Source: Croceibacterium sp. TMG7-5b_MA50 (GTDB lineage: Bacteria > Pseudomonadota > Alphaproteobacteria > Sphingomonadales > Sphingomonadaceae). Taken from it: a stretch of 64,000 nt of DNA. Position numbers and translations under genes: made by a program. The stretch spans positions 2,374,001-2,438,000 of the forward strand of contig NZ_CP156082.1 in assembly GCF_039830145.1 (NCBI RefSeq), written 5' to 3'. Positions 8,666 to 18,108 of this stretch are shown here, one piece after another (positions within the stretch are counted from its first letter, which is position 1; each line of letters begins with the position of its first letter). Below the pieces are notes generated by a model. That model did no database searches and was not told the origin of the DNA. It saw nothing but the letters and a program-made list of their open reading frames with translations.

Positions 8666-11460
8666 CAGAAGTTCACCGTGACACGGCCGTAATAATAGCC
8701 GCCGGTAAAACCGTACGATCCGCTGGTGGCATAGAAGCCGGCCCCGGTATTGACGTTGGTCAGCGTGTCATTGCGATCGGGATAGACGTTGAACAGGTTG
8801 TTGGCACCCACCGCCAGCGTCAGCGTATCCGACAGCGCAGCCGACAGTTCCGCATCGGTGATCCACTTGGCGCCAAACTCCCGGTCGTTCGCCACCACGT
8901 TGCCGTAGGATTTGAACTCGCCGAAGCGAACCACGCGGGTGGACAGGGTGAAGCGGTCCAGCGTCAGCGTGTTGCCGATGAACAGCTTGGTTTCCGGCAG
9001 GTTGACCGTCAGGTTGCTGCGCGACACCCGGTCGAACAGCACGTAATCCGGCCCCAGGGTCGCCAGTTCCGCCGGGTTGGCCTTCACGCCGGTGATCTTG
9101 GTCTTGTTGTAGTTGAAGCCGATGTTCCACGACAGGTCGGCAAGATCGCCGATACCGTGGCGGTAAGTGGCGACCACGTCCACGCCGCGCGTCCGGGTGT
9201 CGATGGCGTTGGTGTAGTATTGTGCACTGATGTCCGGCGACAGGCCATTCGCCACCAGGATCGCCGACACCGCATTGCCCGTCAGCGTGCTGGTGATGGC
9301 AATGCGGTCATCCACCGCGATCTGATAGGCATCGATCGTTATGTTGAGCCGTGGCAGCGGCGTCAGTACGATGCCGGCGCTGATATTGGTAGACTTCTCC
9401 GGCGTCAGCGGTTCGGCACCCAATGCCAGCGCCGCCGGACTGCCGACGGGCAGCGTCTTGATCTGCAGCAGCGTCAGCGTGGGCGGCGTGCCCACCGTAC
9501 GGAACTGCCCCGTGGTAGAGGCATAGATCTGCTGCGCCAGCGATGGCGCGCGGAAGCCGGTGCTGACAGCGCCGCGCACCGACAGCGCCGAGGACAAGGC
9601 ATAGCGACCGTTGAGCTTGCCGATCAGCGTATCGCCGCTGTCATCGTCGTAATGTTCGAAGCGGAGCGCGCCGCCGATCGTGATGTCGGCGTTCGGATCC
9701 CAGGCGAGATCGGCATAAGCGGCGATGTTGTTGCGGCTGGCGGAGCCGGCATCATCCGCGGTGAAGCCGGCGGCGCCCTGCGCGCCGGGCGCCGGGCGGC
9801 CGAGCGGCGTGGTGTAGGTGCCCGCGGCGGAACTGGCATCGTCGCCCTGCACCACCTCGTACCGTTCCAGCCGGTGCTGCAGCCCGGCGGACACCTGCAG
9901 ATTGCCGCCGCCAAGATCGTAGCCGCGCGTCACGTCGAGCGAGTTGACCCATTCGCGCGAGATCAGCGAACCGACGTAGAACTCCGTCGGGCTGGACGGG
10001 CCGAGGGTGGCGTTAAGCGTTCCGTCCGCGTTCTGCCGGGCACGGTTGCGGCCCAGCGTGGAGCTGACGTCCCAGTTCCAGCCGGACAGTTCCCCGCGGG
10101 CGCCGATCGCAAATTCATAATCCTCCTCCGCAATCACCACTCGCGGACGAAAGCCGTTGGGAAACACCTGCGGTAGCGAATTGGCGTTGGTGGGCGGGCG
10201 GTAGGTGTAGTTGAGGTCGGATACACGCTGCGTGTAGGTGCCGAACGAATACAGCTCCACCGATCCCAAATCGTATCCGGCATTGTAGCCGGTGGCGATC
10301 GCCTCCGACGGCATGGTGCCGTAATTGTAGGTCACCAGCCGGTCGATCGTCGCCTCCCGCGGGTCGAGCGCGCCGTTCACCAGCGGATACAGCCGGATCG
10401 ACTGGCTGATCGGCTCCGCGCGGTTGGAAGCCAGCTGCTTCCTGGCGGTGACGGACAGATTCACGAACCCGTCGGAACCCAGCGGCAGGCCCAGGCTGCC
10501 CTCCGCCTGGAACAGTTCCCCATCGCTGTGATCGTAGTTCTGGCCGGCCGTGGCGGAGACGAAGCCGCCCTGCGGATCGTCCTTCAGGATGATGTTGATG
10601 ACGCCCGCGATGGCGTCCGACCCGTACTGCGCCGCCGCACCGTCGCGCAGCACCTCGATCCGCTCAACGGCGGAGGTCGGGATCATGTCGAGGTCGGCCG
10701 GGACCGAGCCATTGTAATAGGAGGAGACCGCGTTGATCAGCGAGGTCTTGTGCCGCCGCTTGCCGTTCACCAGGATCAGCGTCTGGTCCGGGTTCAGGCC
10801 GCGCAGGCCACCGGTGGCGATCACGGTGGAGGTGCCACCGCCCGCACGGGTCGGCAGGTTGAAGGACGGCACCAGCGTGTTCAGCGCCGACAGCACGCCT
10901 GACCGGCCGGTGCGCTGCAGTTCGGTCCCGCTGATGACGTCGATCGGGGTCGGGCTGTCGATCACGCTGCGCGGCTGGCCGCGATTGCCGGTGACGACGA
11001 TGGGGTCGGACTCCTCCACCGGTGCGGGATCGGCCGCTGCGGCGGAGGCGGTGGTTGCGCCCACGCCGCCCGTCACCTGCATCAACGCGTTCGTTCCGCG
11101 GGAAGCGGTGATGGCGACGGGAATGCGCGTCGCCGGCATTTCAGGCAGCGCCAACGAGATCACGCCCGAATTCGTCCGGCGGATGACCAGACCGGTGCCC
11201 GCCAGCATGCGGCCGAGGGCCTGGTGCGCCGGCATACGCCCGCGCACCGCCGCGCTGCGCAGGCCAGCGACCCGGTCATGCGGATACAGGATCTGCAGGC
11301 CGGACTGATCCGCGAACCTCGCCAGCGCCGCATTGACCGGCTGTGCTGGAATGTCGAACGCGATGGTCGCGGCGGCTGCCTGCGCACCTTCTGCCGGCAA
11401 CGCCGCCGCAACGATCATCGCGGTCGTTCCCAGCGCGTATCCCAAGGTCCTTGTCACCAT
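8665..11460 (-). CDS. TonB-dependent receptor with N-terminal STN signalling domain
   Basis: A 931-residue outer-membrane transducer. After a signal peptide (about 1-29) comes an STN domain at about residues 33-100 (IAFDIPAQPVNAALARFADQ, GLQILYP), which signals to a FecR-type protein in the periplasm. The plug follows (SPTPIDVISGTELQRTGRSG, a NALVPSFN-like segment, QTLILVNGKRRH, VERIEVLRDGAAAQYGSDAI), then a long barrel ending GYYYGRVTVNF. The divergent neighbours encode a FecI-like sigma factor and a FecR, so ligand binding probably switches on its own operon. The start ATG lies 144 bases from the sigma gene; the region between contains an AT-rich stretch (11521-11555) suited to divergent promoters. 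Confidence 0.95.
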   Translation of the reverse strand: MVTRTLGYALGTTAMIVAAALPAEGAQAAAATIAFDIPAQPVNAALARFADQSGLQILYPHDRVAGLRSAAVRGRMPAHQALGRMLAGTGLVIRRTNSGVISLALPEMPATRIPVAITASRGTNALMQVTGGVGATTASAAAADPAPVEESDPIVVTGNRGQPRSVIDSPTPIDVISGTELQRTGRSGVLSALNTLVPSFNLPTRAGGGTSTVIATGGLRGLNPDQTLILVNGKRRHKTSLINAVSSYYNGSVPADLDMIPTSAVERIEVLRDGAAAQYGSDAIAGVINIILKDDPQGGFVSATAGQNYDHSDGELFQAEGSLGLPLGSDGFVNLSVTARKQLASNRAEPISQSIRLYPLVNGALDPREATIDRLVTYNYGTMPSEAIATGYNAGYDLGSVELYSFGTYTQRVSDLNYTYRPPTNANSLPQVFPNGFRPRVVIAEEDYEFAIGARGELSGWNWDVSSTLGRNRARQNADGTLNATLGPSSPTEFYVGSLISREWVNSLDVTRGYDLGGGNLQVSAGLQHRLERYEVVQGDDASSAAGTYTTPLGRPAPGAQGAAGFTADDAGSASRNNIAAYADLAWDPNADITIGGALRFEHYDDDSGDTLIGKLNGRYALSSALSVRGAVSTGFRAPSLAQQIYASTTGQFRTVGTPPTLTLLQIKTLPVGSPAALALGAEPLTPEKSTNISAGIVLTPLPRLNITIDAYQIAVDDRIAITSTLTGNAVSAILVANGLSPDISAQYYTNAIDTRTRGVDVVATYRHGIGDLADLSWNIGFNYNKTKITGVKANPAELATLGPDYVLFDRVSRSNLTVNLPETKLFIGNTLTLDRFTLSTRVVRFGEFKSYGNVVANDREFGAKWITDAELSAALSDTLTLAVGANNLFNVYPDRNDTLTNVNTGAGFYATSGSYGFTGGYYYGRVTVNF

Positions 11461-11604
11461 CGCTTAAACCCCCACAGTTCCGATCACGGGCGGGTAAACG
11501 GGGCTGGCGATCAATTCTGCCACCCGGTGTAAGGATTTTGTAATTTTATTGGACAAACGCCGGCAAAGCTGTTTGGAACCACCACGGGGAGCGGACTCAC
11601 GGGA

Positions 11605-12246
11605 GTGAGATCATCGACACATGGTGGGGGATCCGCGGTGCACGCTGTCAGGGCCAGGCTGGAATGGTACAAGGCGGCAATCCTGCCGCACGAGGGCGCG
11701 TTGCGCGCACGATTGCGCCGGGTCCTGCCCGATGGCGCGGATGTCGACGACATGGTGGCGGAGGCGATGGCCCGTGCCTACGCCGCGGGCGACATCGCCG
11801 AAAGCGCGACCGGCCGTGCCTACCTGTTCCGCATCGCCCGCAACCTGGTGATCGATGCGGCGCGCCGCAGCAAGATCGTCTCTTTCGAGATGGTAGCCGA
11901 TCTGGAACTGCTCGGCAGCGACACCACCACGCTCGACCGGATCGAGGCGCGCGACGAACTGCGGCACCTGCAGGCCATCATCGACACGCTGCCCCCGCAA
12001 TGCCGCCGTGCCTTCGTGCTTCGTCGGGTATACGACTGGTCTGTCGGCGCGATAGCAGAGGACATGGGCTTGTCCGTTTCTACAGTGGACAAGCACTTGG
12101 CCCGCGCGGCGCTGAAGGTATCGCAGGCGATCGGCCAGTATGAAGGCAACGGGTTTGGCTGGTCTCTCGGAAAGCGCGGCAAAACGGCAGGCGATCGAAC
12201 GGCAGGCGGTGGAACGCCTTCTGGAGGCGCGCGCCAGCGGGTCTGA
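11605..12246 (+). CDS. FecI-like ECF sigma factor
   Basis: A 213-residue RNA polymerase sigma factor of the extracytoplasmic type. Region 2 is visible in VDDMVAEAMARAYAAG and AYLFRIARNLVIDAARR; region 4 in LPPQCRRAFVLRRVYDWSV and the helix-turn-helix DMGLSVSTVDKHLARAAL. It is divergent from the STN receptor and followed by fecR, the standard arrangement for cell-surface signalling. The start at GTG 11605 is uncertain; GTG 11638, preceded by GGTGGGGGA, gives a protein that begins closer to conserved region 2. The last 35 or so residues are low in conservation because they are read through the start of fecR in another frame. Confidence 0.92.
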   Translation: MRSSTHGGGSAVHAVRARLEWYKAAILPHEGALRARLRRVLPDGADVDDMVAEAMARAYAAGDIAESATGRAYLFRIARNLVIDAARRSKIVSFEMVADLELLGSDTTTLDRIEARDELRHLQAIIDTLPPQCRRAFVLRRVYDWSVGAIAEDMGLSVSTVDKHLARAALKVSQAIGQYEGNGFGWSLGKRGKTAGDRTAGGGTPSGGARQRV

Positions 12247-13141
12247 CGCCGACTGGGACGCAATCTACCGCTGGATCGAGGAGGACCCCGCTCATGGCGT
12301 CGCCTTCGCCCGGGCGGAGGCTTCATGGGACCTGGCCGAACGGCTGCGCGAAGATCCCGCCTACCATGATCAGCCGGTGGCAGAGCCTATTGCCGCGCCG
12401 CGCACTATCCACCCATGGACGCGCTGGGGCTGGCCGGCGGCGGCGATCGCCGCCTGTGTCGCAATGGTCGGCATCATCACCCTGCAGTTCGGCATGGCGG
12501 TGGACACCTACCACACGGCCATAGGGCAGCGGCGCACCGTGCAACTGGCCGATGGCAGCGCCGTCACGCTCAACACCGGCAGCGCGATCGAGGTTGCATT
12601 GACCGATCGTACCCGCGCCGTCACCCTGCTGCGTGGGGAGGCAAGCTTCACCGTCGCGCCGGACAGGCAACGCCCCTTCGTGGTTACCACTGACGGGCTG
12701 ACGGTCCATGCCATCGGCACCGCGTTCAACGTCCGCCTCCGCCCGCAACTGACGGAGGTGACGGTGACCGAAGGGGTTGTGGCGATCAACGGCGCGCGAC
12801 CCGACGAACAGCTGGTGCGCGCGGGCCGGGCCGCGGCCGTGCGCCCCGGTGCGGTTGCCGTCACATCCCTGCGCGGCGCCGAGATCGACCGCCGCCTCGC
12901 CTGGCGTGGCGGCAAGCTGAGCTTCGACGGTGATACGCTGGAACAGGCCGTGGCGGAGTTCAACCGGTACCGCACCAGCCCGATCGTCATCGGCGATCCC
13001 GCGCTCGCCGGGCTGCGCATCGGCGGCACGTTCCGCGCCGACGGGTCCGACGATTTCGCCGAAGCGCTGGGCGATCTGTTCGGCATCCGGGTCCTGCGTG
13101 GGCAGGATGGCTCGCTGTTGCTGGTCGCGACCGAGCAGTAG
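12140..13141 (+). CDS. FecR-family anti-sigma/regulatory membrane protein
   Basis: A 333-residue inner-membrane regulator. The N-terminal cytoplasmic part carries the DUF4880 motif common to FecR proteins (DAIYRWIEEDPAHGVAFARAE). One transmembrane helix lies at about residues 98-118 (WGWPAAAIAACVAMVGIITL). The periplasmic FecR domain follows (TVQLADGSAVTLNTGSAIEV, VTLLRGEASFTVAPD, IGTAFNVR, VTEGVVAI), then a C-terminal STN-like region that would contact the receptor's STN domain (TLEQAVAEFNRY). It overlaps the sigma gene by 107 bases in another frame. DUF4880 starts inside the overlap, so the overlap is likely real. It would hold or activate the sigma factor in response to the receptor. Confidence 0.94.
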   Translation: MKATGLAGLSESAAKRQAIERQAVERLLEARASGSDADWDAIYRWIEEDPAHGVAFARAEASWDLAERLREDPAYHDQPVAEPIAAPRTIHPWTRWGWPAAAIAACVAMVGIITLQFGMAVDTYHTAIGQRRTVQLADGSAVTLNTGSAIEVALTDRTRAVTLLRGEASFTVAPDRQRPFVVTTDGLTVHAIGTAFNVRLRPQLTEVTVTEGVVAINGARPDEQLVRAGRAAAVRPGAVAVTSLRGAEIDRRLAWRGGKLSFDGDTLEQAVAEFNRYRTSPIVIGDPALAGLRIGGTFRADGSDDFAEALGDLFGIRVLRGQDGSLLLVATEQ

Positions 13142-13191
13142 CAGAGATCGCCCGGCCGTCCGTTTCGCTGGGCAGGAGACGTGAAGGCACC

Positions 13192-14526
13192 ATGGTGGAG
13201 GAACAGCAGGTAATGACCCATGGCGCAGGCCGGCCTGCCACCGACCGGCGGCTGCGTTCGATCATCGGCGGGTCGCTGGGCAATCTGGTCGAATGGTACG
13301 ACTGGTACGTCTATTCCGCCTTCGCGCTGTATTTCGCGCCGGTCTTCTTCCCCTCCGACGATCCCACCGCCCAGCTGCTGAGTGCGGCGGCGATCTTCGC
13401 GGTCGGCTTCCTGATGCGGCCGCTGGGTGCGTGGATGATGGGCATCTATGCCGACCGACATGGCCGCAAGGCGGGTCTGGCGCTGTCGGTCGCGCTGATG
13501 GGCGGCGGGTCGGCGCTGATCGCGATCACGCCATCCTACGCCACGATCGGGAATATCGCGCCGCTGTTGCTGCTGTTCGCGCGGTTGATGCAGGGGGCGA
13601 GCGTGGGCGGCGAATATGGCGCCAGCGCCACCTACCTGTCGGAAATGGCGACGCCGAAATCGCGCGGCTTCTTCTCCAGCTTCCAGTACGTGACGCTGAT
13701 CGCCGGGCAATTGCTGGCGCTGTGCGTGCTGCTGGCGTTGCAGGCGGTATTGTCGGAAGCGCAGCTGGAACAATGGGGCTGGCGCATCCCCTTCGCCATC
13801 GGTGCCGTCATGGCGATCAGCGTCTATGTCCTGCGCCGTGGATTGCAGGAGACAGAGGCGTTCGAGCGTACGAAGGCCGATCCCGCGCAGCCCAAGTCCA
13901 GCGCCTGGGCACTGGTGCGCCGCCACCCGATACCGGCCGCCACAGTGGTGGCGATGACGGCCGGGGGCACGCTCGCCTTCTATGCCTATTCCACCTACAT
14001 GCAGAAATTCCTGGTCAACACGGCCGGGTTCGGGCGGCAGACCGCCACCGCCATCATGGCGTCCGCATTGTTCATCTACATGCTGATGCAACCGCTGGCG
14101 GGTGCCCTGTCCGACCGGATCGGCCGGCGACCGCTGCTGATCGGCTTCGGCTTCGGCGGTGCGCTGTTCACCGTGCCGATCTTCACCCGGCTGGAGACGG
14201 TGACATCGTCCTTTACCGCCTTCCTGCTGGTGCTGGCGGGGCTGGTGCTGGTGACCGGCTACACCTCCATCAACGCCATCGTGAAGGCGGAGCTGTTCCC
14301 CGCGCATATCCGCGCGCTGGGCGTCGCCCTGCCCTACGCGCTCGCCAACACGCTGTTCGGCGGCACGGCGGAATATGTCGCGCTGCGGCTCAAGAGCGCG
14401 GGGCTGGAGGACGGCTTCTACTGGTACGTCTCCGCGCTGATCGCGCTGTCGCTCCTTGTTTACCTGCGTATGCCCGAAACCCGGCTGAACGGCGCCATGG
14501 CGGCCGACGGCCTTCCCGAAAGGTGA
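13192..14526 (+). CDS. MFS transporter of the metabolite:H+ symporter (KgtP/ProP) family
   Basis: A 444-residue, 12-helix inner-membrane symporter. The family signatures are clear: IGGSLGNLVEWYDWYVYSAF at the start of helix 1, MMGIYADRHGRKAGL between helices 2 and 3, and QGASVGGEYGASATYLSE in helix 4. The sequence is closest to the alpha-ketoglutarate permease (KgtP) branch, which imports dicarboxylates with protons, but the substrate cannot be read from the sequence. The ATG at 13192 is used; an ATG at 13213, preceded by GGAGGAACAGCAGG, is an equal alternative. It follows fecR by 50 bases and may belong to its transcript. The next gene starts five bases after its stop. Confidence 0.9.
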   Translation: MVEEQQVMTHGAGRPATDRRLRSIIGGSLGNLVEWYDWYVYSAFALYFAPVFFPSDDPTAQLLSAAAIFAVGFLMRPLGAWMMGIYADRHGRKAGLALSVALMGGGSALIAITPSYATIGNIAPLLLLFARLMQGASVGGEYGASATYLSEMATPKSRGFFSSFQYVTLIAGQLLALCVLLALQAVLSEAQLEQWGWRIPFAIGAVMAISVYVLRRGLQETEAFERTKADPAQPKSSAWALVRRHPIPAATVVAMTAGGTLAFYAYSTYMQKFLVNTAGFGRQTATAIMASALFIYMLMQPLAGALSDRIGRRPLLIGFGFGGALFTVPIFTRLETVTSSFTAFLLVLAGLVLVTGYTSINAIVKAELFPAHIRALGVALPYALANTLFGGTAEYVALRLKSAGLEDGFYWYVSALIALSLLVYLRMPETRLNGAMAADGLPER

Positions 14527-14530
14527 TCCC

Positions 14531-16090
14531 ATGCCCGCCTCCCGTGTAGCGCTTTCGCGTCTCGCCCTCGCCGCTGCCCTGCTGCTGGCTGGTCCCGCCG
14601 TCGGGCAGGAAGGGGGCGAACATGGCGGCGTACCGCTGCCCGCCGCCGGCACGCCTCCCGTGCCGTTCGCGCCTGTGCAGGCCAACCTGTTCAACTATCC
14701 CGGATCGCTGTCCAACGCCTGGGGCGATTTCGACAATGACGGCGACCTCGACCTCGCGGTCAGCACCAAGGCGGGCGAGGTGCGGCTGTATCGCAACGAT
14801 GCCGGCACCTTCACCAGCATCGGCGAGGCGGCGGGCCTGCCGCTGAAGGCGCACGAACTGCGCGGCCTCAGCTGGGGGGATTATGACGGCGACGGACTGC
14901 TCGACCTTCTGGGCGGGGCGACCGATCCCAAGCAGCCGACGCTGGTGTTCCGCAATGGGGGCGACGGCCGCTTCGCCGAGGTGAGCGCGGACATCGGCCT
15001 CAACTTCGCCGGCCGGTCCGCCCGCCAGACCAGCTGGGTCGATATCGACAATGACGGCGACCTGGACCTGTATGCCGCCGACCGGATCGGCCCGAACCGG
15101 GTGATGATGAACAATGGCGGCTCCTTCACGCAGGCCCGCGCCGGCGAAGGTATCTCCGACACGCGGGCGACGGTGGGCGCCTGCTGGTTCGACTTCGACA
15201 CCGATGGTGACCTGGATCTGTTCCTGGCGAACCAGTCGGGCGACACCGATGCGCTGTGGCGCAATGATGGCGATACCTTCGTCGATGTGGCGGCGGCGGC
15301 GGGCGTCGCCAGTCCGGGTCGGAGCAAGGCGGCAGGCGGCGTCGGTTGTGCGATCGGCGATTACGACAATGACGGGCGGCTGGACCTGTTCGTGCCCAGC
15401 TATGGCGCGAACGGCCTGTACCGCAACAAGGGTGACGGTACGTTCGAGGATGTGTCCGCGAAGACCGGCGTCAGCTTCGTCAACCATTCGGTCGGCGCGG
15501 CCTGGGGCGACTACGACAATGACGGTTGGCTGGACCTGTCGCTGATGGCCTATGAAGGGCCGGCGGGCGAACAGGTGCCGACCAACGCCCTGCTGCATAG
15601 CGAGAGCGACGGCGCGGGCGGGCGACGCTTCGTCAACGTGCTGGCGCGCGACAGCGTGGTCAATGCCGGCGACCACGGCGTGCAATGGGTCGATTACGAT
15701 GGCGACGGCCTGCTCGACTTGTCGCTTACCGATGGTTACGGCCCGACCGGCGGGCATCCGGTGTTCCGCAACACGCTAGGCGTCGATGTCGGGCGGCGCA
15801 GCCTGTCCGTGCTGGTGCTGGATGCGCAAGGCCGTTTTACGAGAGTCGGCGCGGAGGTGCGGCTGCGTGATGCGGGCGGCACCGTGATTGCCACGCGCCA
15901 GGTGGGCAGCGGCGACGGCTACAACACGCAAAGCGCGCTGCCGGCCCACTTCGGTCTTGCCAGCATGGCGCCGGTCAGCGTCGAGGTGACGTTCCTGACA
16001 CCTGGTGGACGGCGGCCGGTCGTGCAGGAGAATGTCGATCCCGCCGCCTATGCGGGCAAGGCGCTGATCGTGCGGGAGCCTGCTGGCTGA
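14531..16090 (+). CDS. Exported FG-GAP/VCBS repeat protein with C-terminal ASPIC/UnbV domain (CRTAC1 type)
   Basis: A 519-residue secreted protein. Residues 1-25 are a signal peptide ending GPAVGQ. Seven repeats of a calcium-binding loop of the form (F/Y/I)D-N/G/T-DG-x-LDL lie through residues 70-400 (for example [54 protein letters not shown]). They build an integrin-like beta propeller. The C-terminal part ([33 protein letters not shown]) is the ASPIC/UnbV domain. Members of this family are cell-surface or secreted, and their ligands are mostly unknown. The gene starts five bases after the MHS transporter, so the two are likely co-expressed. Confidence 0.93.
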   Translation: MPASRVALSRLALAAALLLAGPAVGQEGGEHGGVPLPAAGTPPVPFAPVQANLFNYPGSLSNAWGDFDNDGDLDLAVSTKAGEVRLYRNDAGTFTSIGEAAGLPLKAHELRGLSWGDYDGDGLLDLLGGATDPKQPTLVFRNGGDGRFAEVSADIGLNFAGRSARQTSWVDIDNDGDLDLYAADRIGPNRVMMNNGGSFTQARAGEGISDTRATVGACWFDFDTDGDLDLFLANQSGDTDALWRNDGDTFVDVAAAAGVASPGRSKAAGGVGCAIGDYDNDGRLDLFVPSYGANGLYRNKGDGTFEDVSAKTGVSFVNHSVGAAWGDYDNDGWLDLSLMAYEGPAGEQVPTNALLHSESDGAGGRRFVNVLARDSVVNAGDHGVQWVDYDGDGLLDLSLTDGYGPTGGHPVFRNTLGVDVGRRSLSVLVLDAQGRFTRVGAEVRLRDAGGTVIATRQVGSGDGYNTQSALPAHFGLASMAPVSVEVTFLTPGGRRPVVQENVDPAAYAGKALIVREPAG

Positions 16091-16187
16091 CAGTGGTAAA
16101 CTCGGGCATTTCGCTCATCCAGCCAAGTTGTGCATCGACCGAAACCGCCTTTGGCTTGGACGGCGGCGCGGGCGCGCAATAGCCAGA

Positions 16188-16227
16188 GGTCAATGCCGCC
16201 GCCCGCTTGAATGGCGGCGGATTGACC
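16188..16227. repeat. Long inverted repeat just upstream of kdgD
   Basis: GGTCAAT and, after one unpaired G, CCGCCGCC pair perfectly with GGCGGCGG and ATTGACC across a nine-base loop, giving a 15-base-pair stem. It ends 14 bases before the kdgD start codon, directly before the Shine-Dalgarno-like GGAGAG. It could be an operator, a structured leader or the terminator of the upstream gene; no T run follows. Confidence 0.7.
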
Positions 16228-16241
16228 GGAGAGCCGCTGCG

Positions 16242-17180
16242 ATGTCGAACCTGAGCCCTACCGAAATCGCCGGCCGCATCGGCGGCGGGCTGCTGTCGTT
16301 TCCCGTCACCCATTTCGATGAAGGTGGCGCGTTCCTGGAAGATCCCTATCGCGCGCATTGCGCATGGATGCTGGATCATGAACTGGCCGGCCTGTTCGCC
16401 GCCGGCGGTACGGGAGAATTCTTCTCCCTGACGCCGCCCGAAGTGCGCGACGTGGTCGCCGCCGCCGTGGCGGAGACGGCCGGGCGCATCCCCGTGATAT
16501 CCGGCTGCGGTTACGGCACTGCCATCGCCACCGGCATCGCCCGCGATGCGGAGGCAGCGGGCGCGGACGGCCTGCTGTTGCTGCCCCCCTATCTGATGGG
16601 TGCATCGCAGGACGGGCTATTCCGCCACATCGATGCCGTGTGCAAGAGCACGGGCATGGGCGTCATCGTCTACAACCGCGACAACGGCGTGGTGGATGAC
16701 GAGACGCTGGCCCGCCTGTGCGATGCCAACGCCAACCTGATCGGGTTCAAGGACGGGGTCGGCGATATCGAGCTGATGACCCGCATCTATGCCCGCATGG
16801 GCGACCGGCTGACCTATATCGGCGGCCTGCCCACGGCCGAGACCTTCGCCACGCCGTACCTGACGATGGGCGTGACGACCTATTCCAGCGCGATCTTCAA
16901 CTTCATGCCGGAATGGGCGCTGCACTTCTACCGCTCCGTCCGCGCGGACGACCGGGCCGAGGTGCTGAAGCAGCTGCGCGATTTCGTCCTGCCCTACATC
17001 ACGCTGCGCAACCGAGGTCGCGGCTATGCCGTGTCGATCGTGAAGGCGGGGATGCGGGTGATCGGGCGCGATGCGGGTCCGGTGCGCTCACCGCTGACCG
17101 ACCTTTCGGCTGCCGAGCAGGAGGAACTGCGCGTGCTGATCGAGCGGGCCAACGCCGGCGTGCTCACCCCGGCGGAGTGA
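16242..17180 (+). CDS. kdgD: 5-dehydro-4-deoxyglucarate dehydratase
   Basis: A 312-residue class I aldolase-fold enzyme of the DHDPS/NAL family. It converts 5-dehydro-4-deoxy-D-glucarate to 2,5-dioxopentanoate with loss of water and CO2, in the oxidative breakdown of glucarate and galactarate. Seen: the ligand loop GGTGEFFSL (about 55-63), the catalytic Tyr in [11 protein letters not shown] (Tyr144) and the Schiff-base Lys170 in [12 protein letters not shown]. The FKDGxGD form and the start [11 protein letters not shown] are specific to KdgD over DapA. The ATG at 16242 has GGAGAG eight bases upstream. Glucarate dehydratase and the ketoglutarate semialdehyde dehydrogenase are not in the window; the GudP-like transporter at 21.5 kb is the likely partner. 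Confidence 0.95.
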   Translation: MSNLSPTEIAGRIGGGLLSFPVTHFDEGGAFLEDPYRAHCAWMLDHELAGLFAAGGTGEFFSLTPPEVRDVVAAAVAETAGRIPVISGCGYGTAIATGIARDAEAAGADGLLLLPPYLMGASQDGLFRHIDAVCKSTGMGVIVYNRDNGVVDDETLARLCDANANLIGFKDGVGDIELMTRIYARMGDRLTYIGGLPTAETFATPYLTMGVTTYSSAIFNFMPEWALHFYRSVRADDRAEVLKQLRDFVLPYITLRNRGRGYAVSIVKAGMRVIGRDAGPVRSPLTDLSAAEQEELRVLIERANAGVLTPAE

Positions 17181-17220
17181 GGCATTGCCGGCCGGGGGAG
17201 CGGCCGGTACCCTCCTGCCC

Positions 17221-18108
17221 ATGTTCGAATTGAGCCAGCTGCGCTGCTTCGTCGCCGCCGCGGAGGAACTGCATTTCGGCCGCGCGGCGCAGCGGCTGAA
17301 CATGACGCAATCCCCCCTCAGCCGGCAGATCCAGCTGCTCGAACGCATCCTCAACGTCACGCTGCTGGAACGTACCAGCCGCTCCGTCAGCCTGACGCCG
17401 GCGGGGCAGGTATTCCTGATAGAGGCGCGGCGGATCGTGCGGCTGGCGGAAAGCGCCGCACTGTCCGCCCGCCGCGTGGCCAATGGCGACACCGGCAAGG
17501 TGTCGATCGGCTTCACCGCGGTGTCCGGCTACCATCTCGTCCCCAAGATCGTGGCGCAGGCGCGCGCGACCCTGCCCAATGTGGAGCTGGACCTGCGCGA
17601 GATGGTCACCGGCGATCAGGTGGACGCGCTGCTGATCGGGCTGATCGATGTCGGCTTCGTCCGCCCGCCGGTGGACCGGGCGGAGTTCGACACGCTGTGC
17701 GTCCTGCACGAACCGCTGGTGGCCGCGTTGCCCGCCGGTGATCCGCGATTGGGCAAGGCCAGCCTGACGCCGCAGGATTTCGATGGGCGCCCGCTGATCA
17801 TGTATGCCCGGCAGGGCGCCGGCTATTTTCATGCCATGCTGCTGCACCTGTTCGACACGGCGGGCGTGGTGCCCGATTACGTGCAGCACGTGACGCAGAT
17901 CCATTCGATGCTGGGCCTCGTCCACGCCGGCCTCGCCGCAGCGATCGTGCCGGAGTCAGCCGCTGGCCTGCACATGCTGGACGTGCAGTTCCGCCGGTTC
18001 GAGACGAACCCGGAAAAGCCGGTGGAGCTGCACATGGCTTGGCGGCGCGACAATGCGAACCCGGCGCTGGAACCGATGCGCCGGCTATGTGCGGAGAGTG
18101 TGGGGTGA
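17221..18108 (+). CDS. LysR-family transcriptional regulator
   Basis: A 295-residue regulator. The N-terminal winged helix-turn-helix is typical: MFELSQLRCFVAAAEELHFG, AAQRLNMTQSPLSRQIQLLE and LLERTSRSVSLTPAGQVFL. The effector-binding domain follows from about residue 90 (KVSIGFTAVSGYHLVPKIV). It lies 40 bases after kdgD on the same strand and its stop overlaps the esterase start (TGATG), so it probably senses a sugar acid or ester product and controls this locus. Its target site may be the inverted repeat before kdgD. The start at 17221 puts the HTH at the usual distance from the N-terminus. Confidence 0.94.
   Translation: MFELSQLRCFVAAAEELHFGRAAQRLNMTQSPLSRQIQLLERILNVTLLERTSRSVSLTPAGQVFLIEARRIVRLAESAALSARRVANGDTGKVSIGFTAVSGYHLVPKIVAQARATLPNVELDLREMVTGDQVDALLIGLIDVGFVRPPVDRAEFDTLCVLHEPLVAALPAGDPRLGKASLTPQDFDGRPLIMYARQGAGYFHAMLLHLFDTAGVVPDYVQHVTQIHSMLGLVHAGLAAAIVPESAAGLHMLDVQFRRFETNPEKPVELHMAWRRDNANPALEPMRRLCAESVG

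Noticed and set aside
12508-14694. A long open frame on the minus strand over fecR and the MHS transporter
   Set aside because: A shadow of two well-defined genes; no domain is visible in its translation.
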